Assembly (NCBI GenBank): GCA_949987565.1
Contig: OX465104.1
Coordinates: forward strand, 27,045,939 to 27,109,938
DNA from: Luidia sarsii
Lineage: Eukaryota; Echinodermata; Asteroidea; Paxillosida; Luidiidae
DNA length: 64,000 nucleotides
Reading direction: 5' to 3'
Translations under genes and position numbers: made by a program
Shown: positions 54,221 to 64,000 of the stretch, piece by piece
Layout: each line of letters starts with the position of its first letter
Position numbering within the stretch: the stretch's first letter is position 1
Notes under the pieces: model-generated
The model's input: the letters and a program-made list of their open reading frames with translations, nothing else
Database searches by the model: none
What the model was told of the DNA's origin: nothing

Positions 54221-57200
54221 GACTCCTGTGACGGCAACCCTCCAAACCAAACTGTCGTTCGTCGACTCCTGTGACGACAACCCTCCAAACGAAACTGTCG
54301 TCCATCGCCTCCTGTGACGGCAACCCTCCGAACCAAACTGTCGTTCGTCGACTCCTGTGACGACAACCCTCCAAACAAAACTGTCGTCCATCGACTCCTG
54401 TGACGGCAACCCTCCAAACCAAACTGTCGTTCGTCGACTCCTGTGACGACAACCCTCCACACCAAACTGTCGTCCATCGACTCCTGTGACGGCAACCCTC
54501 CAAAGCAAACTGTCGTCCTCGAGTCCTGCGACGGCAACCCTCCAAACAAAACTGTCGTCCATCGACTTCTGTGACGGCAACCCTCCAAACCAAACTGTCG
54601 TCCATCGACTCCTGTGACGACAACCCTCCAAACCAAACTGTCGTCCATCGACTCCTGTGACGGCAACCCTCCAAACGAAACTGTCGTTCGTCGACTCCTG
54701 TGACGACAACCCTCCAAACCAAACTGCCTTCCTTCGACTCCTGTGACGGCAACCCTCCAAACGAAACTGTCGTTTGTCGACTCCTGTGACGGCAACCCTC
54801 TAAACAAAACTGCCTTCTGTCAACTCTTGTGACGGCAACCCTGTAAACGAAACTGTCGTCTGTCGACTCCTGTGACGGCAACCCTCGAAACAAACTGTCG
54901 TCCACCGACTCCTGTGACGGCAACCCTCCAAACCAAACTGTCGTCTGTCGACTCCTGCGACGGCAACCCTCCAAACCACACTGTCGTCCATCGACTCCTG
55001 TGATGACAACCCTCCAAACCAAACTGTCGTCCATCGAGTCTTGCGACGGCAACCCTCCAAACCAAACTGTCGTCCGGCGAATCCTGTGACAACAACCCTC
55101 CAAACCAAACTGCCTTCCTTCGACTCCTGTGACGGCAACCCTCCAAACGAAACTGTCGTTTGTCGACTCCTGTGACGGCAACCCTCTAAACAAAACTGCC
55201 TTCTGTCAACTCTTGTGACGGCAACCCTGTAAACGAAACTGTCGTCTGTCGACTCCTGTGACGGCAACCCTCGAAACAAACTGTCGTTCGTCGACTCCTG
55301 TGACGGCAACCCTCCAAACCAAACTGTCGTCTGTCGACTCCTGCGACGGCAACCCTCCAAACCACACTGTAGTCCATCGACTCCTGTGACGGCAACCCTC
55401 CAAACCAAACTGTCGTCCATCGACTCCTGTGACGGCAACCCTCCAAACCAAACTGTCGTTCGTCGACTCCTGTGACGACAACCCTCCAAACGAAACTGTC
55501 GTCCATCGCCTCCTGTGACGGCAACCCTCCAAACCAAACTGTCGTTCGTCGACTCCTGTGACAACAACCCTCCAAACAAAACTGTCGTCCATCGACTCCT
55601 GTGACGGCAACCCTCCAAACCAAACTGTCGTTCGTCGACTCCTGTGACGACAACCCTCCACACCAAACTGTCGTCCATCGACTCCTGTGACGGCAACCCT
55701 CCAAAGCAAACTGTCGTCCTCGAGTCCTGCGACGGCAACCCTCCAAACAAAACTGTCGTCCATCGACTTCTGTGACGGCAACCCTCCAAACCAAACTGTC
55801 GTCCATCGACTCCTGTGACGACAACCCTCCAAACCAAACTGTCGTCCATCGACTCCTGTGACGGCAACCCTCCAAACGAAACTGTCGTTCGTCGACTCCT
55901 GTGACGACAACCCTCCAAACCAAACTGCCTTCCTTCGACTCCTGTGACGGCAACCCTCCAAACGAAACTGTCGTTTGTCGACTCCTGTGACGGCAACCCT
56001 CTAAACAAAACTGCCTTCTGTCAACTCTTGTGACGGCAACCCTGTAAACGAAACTGTCGTCTGTCGACTCCTGTGACGGCAACCCTCGAAACAAACTGTC
56101 GTCCACCGACTCCTGTGACGGCAACCCTCCAAACCAAACTGTCGTCTGTCGACTCCTGCGACGGCAACCCTCCAAACCACACTGTCGTCCATCGACTCCT
56201 GTGATGACAACCCTCCAAACCAAACTGTCGTCCATCGAGTCTTGCGACGGCAACCCTCCAAACCAAACTGTCGTCCGGCGAATCCTGTGACAACAACCCT
56301 CCAAACCAAACTGTCGTCCATCGAGTCCTGCGATGACAACCCTCCAAACGAAACTATCGTTCGTCGACTCCTGTGACGGCAACCCTCCAAACCAAACTGT
56401 CGTTCCTCGACTCCTGTGACGGCAACCCTCCCAACCAAACTGTCGTTTGTCGACTCCTGTGACGGCAACCCTCCAAACCAAACTGTTGTCCATCGACTCC
56501 TGTGACGGCAACCCTCCAAACCAAACTTTCGTCCATCGACTCCTGTGACGGCAACCCTCCAAACCAAACTGTCGTTCGTCGACTCCTGTGACGGCAACCC
56601 TCCAAAGCAAACTGTCGTCCATCGACTCCTGTGACGACAACCCTCCAAACCAAACTGTCGTCCTTCGAGTCCTGCAACGGCAACCCTCCAAACCAAACTA
56701 TCGTTCGTCGACTCCTGTGACGACAACCCTCCAAACGAAACTGTCGTTCGTCGACTCCTGTGACGACAACCCTCCAAACCAAACTGTCATCCTCGACTCC
56801 TGTGACGGCAACCCTCCAAACGAAACTGTCGTTCGTCGACTCCTGTGACGGCAACCCTCCAAACCAAACTGTCGTCTTTCGACTCCTGCGACGGCAACCC
56901 TCCAAACCACACTGTCGTCCATAGACTCCTGTGACGACAACCCTCCAAACCAAACTGTCGTCCATCGAGTCTTGCGACGGCAACCCTCCGAACCAAACTG
57001 TCGTCCGGCGAATCCTGTGACAACAACCCTCCAAACCAAACTGTCGTCCATCGAGTCCTGCGATGACAACCCTCCAAAAGAAACTATCTTTCGTCGACTC
57101 CTGTGACAACAACCCTCCAAAGGAAACTGCCGTCGAACGACTCCTTTGACGGCAACCCTCCAAACCAAACTGTCGTCCTCGAGTCCTGCGACGACAACCC

Positions 57201-57470
57201 TCCAAACCAAACTGTCGTCAGTCGACTCCTGCGATGGCAACCCTTCAAACAAAGCCGTCGTCCTCGAATCCTGTGACGACAACCCTCCAAACCAAACTGT
57301 CGTTCGTCGACTCCTGTGATGGCAACCCTCCAAACGAAACTGTCGTTCGTCGACTCCTGTGACGACAACCCTCCAAACGAAACTGTCGTTCGTCGACTCC
57401 TGTGACGACAACCCTCCAAATGAAACTGTCGTTGGTCGACTCCTGTGACGACAACCCTCCAAACCAAACT
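53695..57470. repeat. 3,775-bp HOR, unit 1
   Basis: About 88 monomers derived from 3,946-bp-type sequence. It contains local duplications: 54724-55109 recurs at +386 bp (nine monomers less one base), and about 54164-55100 recurs from 55365 at +1,201 bp. From 56.35 kb it follows 52.1-53.2 kb at +4,247. The unit recurs at +3,775. Confidence 0.82.
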
Positions 57471-60400
57471 GTCGTCCATCAACTCCTGTGACGGCAACCC
57501 TCCAAACCAAACTGTTGTCCATCGACTCCTGTGACGGCAACCCTCCAAACCAAACTGTCGTCCATCGACTCCTTTGACAGCAACCCTCCAAACCAAACTG
57601 TCGTCTGTCAACTCCTGCGATGGCAACCCTCCAAACCAAACTGTCGTCCTCTAATCCTGTGACGACAACCCTCCAAACCAAACTGTCGTCCATCGACTCC
57701 TGTGACGACAACCCTCCAAACGAAACTGTCGTTCGTCGACTCCTGTGACGACAACCCTCCCAACGAAACTGTCGTTCGTCGACTCCTGTGACAACAACCC
57801 TCCAAACCAAACTGTCGTCCATCGACTCCTGTGACGGCAACCCTCCAAACCAAACTGTCGTTCGTCGACTCCTGTGACGGCAACCCTCCAAACCAAACTG
57901 TCGTCCATCAACTCCTGTGACGGCAACCCTCCAAACCAAACTGTAGTCCATCGACTCCTGTGACGGCAACCCTCCAAACCAAACTGTCGTCCATCGACTC
58001 CTGTGACGGCAACCCTCCAAACCAAACTGTCGTTCGTCGACTCCTGTGACGACAACCCTCCAAACGAAACTGTCGTCCATCGCCTCCTGTGACGGCAACC
58101 CTCCGAACCAAACTGTCGTTCGTCGACTCCTGTGACAACAACCCTCCAAACAAAACTGTCGTCCATCGACTCCTGTGACGGCAACCCTCCAAACCAAACT
58201 GTCGTTCGTCGACTCCTGTGACGACAACCCTCCACACCAAACTGTCGTCCATCGACTCCTGTGACGGCAACCCTCCAAAGCAAACTGTCGTCCTCGAGTC
58301 CTGCGACGGCAACCCTCCAAACAAAACTGTCGTCCATCGACTTCTGTGACGGCAACCCTCCAAACCAAACTGTCGTCCATCGACTCCTGTGACGACAACC
58401 CTCCAAACCAAACTGTCGTCCATCGACTCCTGTGACGGCAACCCTCCAAACGAAACTGTCGTTCGTCGACTCCTGTGACGACAACCCTCCAAACCAAACT
58501 GCCTTCCTTCGACTCCTGTGACGGCAACCCTCCAAACGAAACTGTCGTTTGTCGACTCCTGTGACGGCAACCCTCTAAACAAAACTGCCTTCTGTCAACT
58601 CTTGTGACGGCAACCCTGTAAACGAAACTGTCGTCTGTCGACTCCTGTGACGGCAACCCTCGAAACAAACTGTCGTCCACCGACTCCTGTGACGGCAACC
58701 CTCCAAACCAAACTGTCGTCTGTCGACTCCTGCGACGGCAACCCTCCAAACCACACTGTCGTCCATCGACTCCTGTGATGACAACCCTCCAAACCAAACT
58801 GTCGTCCATCGAGTCTTGCGACGGCAACCCTCCAAACCAAACTGTCGTCCGGCGAATCCTGTGACAACAACCCTCCAAACCAAACTGCCTTCCTTCGACT
58901 CCTGTGACGGCAACCCTCCAAACGAAACTGTCGTTTGTCGACTCCTGTGACGGCAACCCTCTAAACAAAACTGCCTTCTGTCAACTCTTGTGACGGCAAC
59001 CCTGTAAACGAAACTGTCATCTGTCGACTCCTGTGACGGCAACCCTCGAAACAAACTGTCGTCCACCGACTCCTGTGACGGCAACCCTCCAAACCAAACT
59101 GTCGTCTGTCGACTCCTGCGACGGCAACCCTCCAAACCACACTGTCGTCCATCGACTCCTGTGATGACAACCCTCCAAACCAAACTGTCGTCCATCGACT
59201 CCTGTGACGGCAACCCTCCAAACCAAACTGTCGTTCGTCGACTCCTGTGACGACAACCCTCCAAACAAAACTGTCGTCCATCGCCTCCTGTGACGGCAAC
59301 CCTCCAAACCAAACTGTCGTTCGTCGACTCCTGTGACAACAACCCTCCAAACAAAACTGTCGTCCATCGACTCCTGTGACGGCAACCCTCCAAACCAAAC
59401 TGTCGTTCGTCGACTCCTGTGACGACAACCCTCCACACCAAACTGTCGTCCATCGACTCCTGTGACGGCAACCCTCCAAAGCAAACTGTCGTCCTCGAGT
59501 CCTGCGACGGCAACCCTCCAAACAAAACTGTCGTCCATCGACTTCTGTGACGGCAACCCTCCAAACCAAACTGTCGTCCATCGACTCCTGTGACGACAAC
59601 CCTCCAAACCAAACTGTCGTCCATCGACTCCTGTGACGGCAACCCTCCAAACGAAACTGTCGTTCGTCGACTCCTGTGACGACAACCCTCCAAACCAAAC
59701 TGCCTTCCTTCGACTCCTGTGACGGCAACCCTCCAAACGAAACTGTCGTTTGTCGACTCCTGTGACGGCAACCCTCTAAACAAAACTGCCTTCTGTCAAC
59801 TCTTGTGACGGCAACCCTGTAAACGAAACTGTCGTCTGTCGACTCCTGTGACGGCAACCCTCGAAACAAACTGTCGTCCACCGACTCCTGTGACGGCAAC
59901 CCTCCAAACCAAACTGTCGTCTGTCGACTCCTGCGACGGCAACCCTCCAAACCACACTGTCGTCCATCGACTCCTGTGATGACAACCCTCCAAACCAAAC
60001 TGTCGTCCATCGAGTCTTGCGACGGCAACCCTCCAAACCAAACTGTCGTCCGGCGAATCCTGTGACAACAACCCTCCAAACCAAACTGTCGTCCATCGAG
60101 TCCTGCGATGACAACCCTCCAAACGAAACTATCGTTCGTCGACTCCTGTGACGGCAACCCTCCAAACCAAACTGTCGTTCCTCGACTCCTGTGACGGCAA
60201 CCCTCCCAACCAAACTGTCGTTTGTCGACTCCTGTGACGGCAACCCTCCAAACCAAACTGTTGTCCATCGACTCCTGTGACGGCAACCCTCCAAACCAAA
60301 CTTTCGTCCATCGACTCCTGTGACGGCAACCCTCCAAACCAAACTGTCGTTCGTCGACTCCTGTGACGGCAACCCTCCAAAGCAAACTGTCGTCCATCGA

Positions 60401-61245
60401 CTCCTGTGACGACAACCCTCCAAACCAAACTGTCGTCCTTCGAGTCCTGCAACGGCAACCCTCCAAACCAAACTATCGTTCGTCGACTCCTGTGACGACA
60501 ACCCTCCAAACGAAACTGTCGTTCGTCGACTCCTGTGACGACAACCCTCCAAACCAAACTGTCATCCTCGACTCCTGTGACGGCAACCCTCCAAACGAAA
60601 CTGTCGTTCGTCGACTCCTGTGACGGCAACCCTCCAAACCAAACTGTCGTCTTTCGACTCCTGCGACGGCAACCCTCCAAACCACACTGTCGTCCATAGA
60701 CTCCTGTGACGACAACCCTCCAAACCAAACTGTCGTCCATCGAGTCTTGCGACGGCAACCCTCCGAACCAAACTGTCGTCCGGCGAATCCTGTGACAACA
60801 ACCCTCCAAACCAAACTGTCGTCCATCGAGTCCTGCGATGACAACCCTCCAAAAGAAACTATCTTTCGTCGACTCCTGTGACAACAACCCTCCAAAGGAA
60901 ACTGCCGTCGAACGACTCCTTTGACGGCAACCCTCCAAACCAAACTGTCGTCCTCGAGTCCTGCGACGACAACCCTCCAAACCAAACTGTCGTCAGTCGA
61001 CTCCTGCGATGGCAACCCTTCAAACAAAGCCGTCGTCCTCGAATCCTGTGACGACAACCCTCCAAACCAAACTGTCGTTCGTCGACTCCTGTGATGGCAA
61101 CCCTCCAAACGAAACTGTCGTTCGTCGACTCCTGTGACGACAACCCTCCAAACGAAACTGTCGTTCGTCGACTCCTGTGACGACAACCCTCCAAATGAAA
61201 CTGTCGTTGGTCGACTCCTGTGACGACAACCCTCCAAACAAAACT
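57471..61245. repeat. 3,775-bp HOR, unit 2
   Basis: Collinear with 53.7-57.47 kb at 3,775 bp, including the paired TTCCTTCGACTCC monomers (58.51 and 58.90 kb). It differs from unit 1 in a tract near 59.05-59.2 kb, where GTCCACCGACTCC and GTGATGACAACC replace the forms at 55.28-55.42 kb, as expected from a conversion event. Confidence 0.82.
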
Positions 61246-64000
61246 GTCGTCCATCGAGTCCTGCGATGGCAACCCTCCAAACCAAACTGTCGAAACCCCT
61301 AACCCTGTGACGACAACCCTCCAAACGAAACTGTCGTTCGTCGACTCCTGTGACAACAACCCTCCAAACCAAACTGTCGTCCATCGACTCCTGTGACGGC
61401 AACCCTCCAAACCAAACTGTCGTTCGTCGACTCCTGTGACGGCAACCCTCCAAACCAAACTGTCGTCCATCAACTCCTGTGACGGCAACCCTCCAAACCA
61501 AACTGTAGTCCATCGACTCCTGTGACGGCAACCCTCCAAACCAAACTGTCGTCCATCGACTCCTGTGACGGCAACCCTCCAAACCAAACTGTCGTTCGTC
61601 GACTCCTGTGACGACAACCCTCCAAACGAAACTGTCGTCCATCGCCTCCTGTGACGGCAACCCTCCGAACCAAACTGTCGTTCGTCGACTCCTGTGACGA
61701 CAACCCTCCAAACAAAACTGTCGTCCATCGACTCCTGTGACGGCAACCCTCCAAACCAAACTGTCGTTCGTCGACTCCTGTGACGACAACCCTCCACACC
61801 AAACTGTCGTCCATCGACTCCTGTGACGGCAACCCTCCAAAGCAAACTGTCGTCCTCGAGTCCTGCGACGGCAACCCTCCAAACAAAACTGTCGTCCATC
61901 GACTTCTGTGACGGCAACCCTCCAAACCAAACTGTCGTCCATCGACTCCTGTGACGACAACCCTCCAAACCAAACTGTCGTCCATCGACTCCTGTGACGG
62001 CAACCCTCCAAACGAAACTGTCGTTCGTCGACTCCTGTGACGACAACCCTCCAAACCAAACTGCCTTCCTTCGACTCCTGTGACGGCAACCCTCCAAACG
62101 AAACTGTCGTTTGTCGACTCCTGTGACGGCAACCCTCTAAACAAAACTGCCTTCTGTCAACTCTTGTGACGGCAACCCTGTAAACGAAACTGTCGTCTGT
62201 CGACTCCTGTGACGGCAACCCTCGAAACAAACTGTCGTCCACCGACTCCTGTGACGGCAACCCTCCAAACCAAACTGTCGTTCGTCGACTCCTGTGACGA
62301 CAACCCTCCAAACAAAACTGTCGTCCATCGCCTCCTGTGACGGCAACCCTCCAAACCAAACTGTCGTTCGTCGACTCCTGTGACAACAACCCTCCAAACA
62401 AAACTGTCGTCCATCGACTCCTGTGACGGCAACCCTCCAAACCAAACTGTCGTTCGTCGACTCCTGTGACGACAACCCTCCACACCAAACTGTCGTCCAT
62501 CGACTCCTGTGACGGCAACCCTCCAAAGCAAACTGTCGTCCTCGAGTCCTGCGACGGCAACCCTCCAAACAAAACTGTCGTCCATCGACTTCTGTGACGG
62601 CAACCCTCCAAACCAAACTGTCGTCCATCGACTCCTGTGACGACAACCCTCCAAACCAAACTGTCGTCCATCGACTCCTGTGACGGCAACCCTCCAAACG
62701 AAACTGTCGTTCGTCGACTCCTGTGACGACAACCCTCCAAACCAAACTGCCTTCCTTCGACTCCTGTGACGGCAACCCTCCAAACGAAACTGTCGTTTGT
62801 CGACTCCTGTGACGGCAACCCTCTAAACAAAACTGCCTTCTGTCAACTCTTGTGACGGCAACCCTGTAAACGAAACTGTCGTCTGTCGACTCCTGTGACG
62901 GCAACCCTCGAAACAAACTGTCGTCCACCGACTCCTGTGACGGCAACCCTCCAAACCAAACTGTCGTCTGTCGACTCCTGCGACGGCAACCCTCCAAACC
63001 ACACTGTCGTCCATCGACTCCTGTGATGACAACCCTCCAAACCAAACTGTCGTCCATCGAGTCTTGCGACGGCAACCCTCCAAACCAAACTGTCGTCCGG
63101 CGAATCCTGTGACAACAACCCTCCAAACCAAACTGTCGTCCATCGAGTCCTGCAATGACAACCCTCCAAACGAAACTATCGTTTGTCGACTCCTGTGACG
63201 GCAACCCTCCAAACCAAACTGTCGTTCCTCGACTCCTGTGACGGCAACCCTCCCAACCAAACTGTCGTCTGTCGACTCCTGTGACGGCAACCCTCCAAAC
63301 CAAACTGTTGTCCATCGACTCCTGTGACGGCAACCCTCCAAACCAAACTTTCGTCCATCGACTCCTGTGACGGCAACCCTCCAAACCAAACTGTCGTTCG
63401 TCGACTCCTGTGACGGCAACCCTCCAAAGCAAACTGTCGTCCATCGACTCCTGTGACGACAACCCTCCAAACCAAACTGTCGTCCTTCGAGTCCTGCAAC
63501 GGCAACCCTCCAAACCAAACTATCGTTCGTCGACTCCTGTGACGACAACCCTCCAAACGAAACTGTCGTTCGTCGACTCCTGTGACGACAACCCTCCAAA
63601 CCAAACTGTCATCCTCGACTCCTGTGACGGCAACCCTCCAAACGAAACTGTCGTTCGTCGACTCCTGTGACGGCAACCCTCCAAACCAAACTGTCGTCTT
63701 TCGACTCCTGCGACGGCAACCCTCCAAACCACACTGTCGTCCATAGACTCCTGTGACGACAACCCTCCAAACCAAACTGTCGTCCATCGAGTCTTGCGAC
63801 GGCAACCCTCCGAACCAAACTGTCGTCCGGCGAATCCTGTGACAACAACCCTCCAAACCAAACTGTCGTCCATCGAGTCCTGCGATGACAACCCTCCAAA
63901 AGAAACTATCTTTCGTCGACTCCTGTGACAACAACCCTCCAAAGGAAACTGCCGTCGAACGACTCCTTTGACGGCAACCCTCCAAACCAAACTGTCGTCC
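61246..64000. repeat. 3,775-bp HOR, unit 3 (partial, with deletions)
   Basis: Matches unit 2 at 3,562 bp to the right of the 61.29-kb junction. It then matches at 3,047 bp after a 515-bp loss near 62.28 kb (12 monomers less one base), and runs to the window end at 60.95 kb-equivalent sequence. The 62.28-kb join keeps the repeat register, while the 61.29-kb join does not. Confidence 0.82.
61293..61303. other. Non-satellite filler at a deletion junction, telomere-like
   Basis: Between CCAAACTGTCG and CCTGTGACGAC stand 11 bases, AAACCCCTAAC, which belong to no monomer variant. With the next bases they read CCCTAACCCT, a 10-base perfect match to the TTAGGG-type telomere repeat. The left flank matches up to 53270 (offset 8,022) and the right flank from 53967 (offset 7,337), so relative to that copy about 696 bp is missing and 11 bp is inserted. 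The nearest array sequence is the GTCCTCTAATCCTGTGAC monomer, which would need an insertion and two changes. Confidence 0.75.

Larger units (their letters stand above)
1..64000. repeat. 43-bp tandem satellite array (entire window)
   Basis: The window consists of head-to-tail copies of a roughly 43-bp monomer, all in one orientation, with no other sequence class seen. Three anchors recur every 42-44 bp: CTCCTGTGACGG (or TGCGATGG/TGTGACGAC variants), CAACCCTCC followed by AAACCAAAC or AAACGAAAC, and TGTCGTCCATCGA (or CGTCTGTCGA, CGTTCGTCGA). Consensus composition is A11 C17 G7 T8. Monomers with one base missing (for example GTCCTCGACTCC, GTCCTCTAATCC and TTCAAGACTCCC types) are 42 bp. No poly(A) tract, LTR, terminal inverted repeat or microsatellite interrupts the array. 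Long homogeneous satellites of this kind are known from eukaryotic heterochromatin; the family itself I do not recognise. Both array ends lie outside the window. Confidence 0.98.

Noticed and set aside
61293..61306. Interstitial telomeric repeat array
   Set aside because: Only about 10 bases match, less than two repeat units. I report it as filler at a junction rather than a telomeric array.
60473..62830. 785-codon open frame on the minus strand, and others at 56698-58968, 52998-55193 and 51003-52958
   Set aside because: They follow from the stop-free monomer. All three minus frames are open with the same repeated peptide, start codons are variant monomers, frame-shifting 42-bp monomers are tolerated, and there is no unique domain, intron signal or regulatory sequence.
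1..64000. CRISPR array
   Set aside because: There are no unique spacers between conserved repeats. The units are contiguous 43-bp monomers with low variation and HOR structure, and no cas genes are present.
1..64000. CENP-B box in the monomer
   Set aside because: TTCGTCGACTCC-type sequence starts like the box, but the required A and CGGG positions do not follow at the right spacing.
1..64000. Repetitive protein gene (collagen-like, mucin-like or solenoid repeat)
   Set aside because: A coding repeat would be expected to keep a unit that is a multiple of 3 and one protected frame. The unit is 43 bp, with 41-, 42- and 44-bp variants throughout.
1..64000. Transposable element or LTR insertion
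   Set aside because: No stretch of non-satellite sequence longer than about 11 bases was found, so no element could be present.

Overview
The whole 64-kb window is one uninterrupted tandem satellite array, and neither end of the array is in view. The monomer is about 43 bp, so roughly 1,490 monomers are present, all in the same orientation. I found no interspersed transposon, tRNA, rRNA, unique spacer or convincing gene. A long, TE-free satellite with nested higher-order repeats (HORs) points to eukaryotic nuclear heterochromatin (centromeric, pericentromeric, subtelomeric or knob-like). I cannot name the organism or the chromosome position from the sequence.

The monomer consensus opens with CTCCTGTGACGG, has a central CAACCCTCC block followed by AAACCAAAC, and closes with TGTCGTCCATCGA. 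Its composition is A11 C17 G7 T8 (about 56% GC), with strong strand asymmetry. Variant monomers differ mostly at a few fixed positions, many of them CpG-to-TpG/CpA changes. Several 42-bp variants each lack one base. A 58-bp variant (15-bp internal duplication) and a 32-bp variant (internal deletion) recur as markers of larger repeats.

Layout from left to right. 1-300: unusually diverged monomers, possibly near an array edge. 440-3.8 kb: segments shared with 6.65-7.55 kb and a 1,200-bp HOR. 4.36-26.95 kb: a tandem duplication with a unit of 10,663 bp (about 248 monomers), whose second copy carries an extra private 1,891-bp tandem duplication. 26.9-36 kb: further copies of the same material, with 857-bp and roughly 3.2-3.3-kb periodicities. 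36-41.5 kb: a mosaic of shorter blocks. 41.47-42.93 kb: a 731-bp tandem duplication containing 172-bp four-monomer units. 42.64-54.22 kb: nearly three copies of a 3,946-bp HOR. 53.7-64 kb: a related HOR of 3,775 bp with register-preserving deletions and one junction, at 61.29 kb, that carries an 11-base telomere-like filler.

Long open frames cover the minus strand (up to 785 codons at 60,473-62,830), but I judge them non-coding. The monomer contains no minus-strand stop in any frame, and because 43 is not a multiple of 3 the same 43-residue cycle appears in all three frames. The informative biology here is how the array evolved: nested amplification, homogenisation, CpG decay and one apparent end-joining scar. 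Offsets between copies were worked out by eye from matching marker monomers. Block limits are therefore good to about one monomer, and identities are qualitative.
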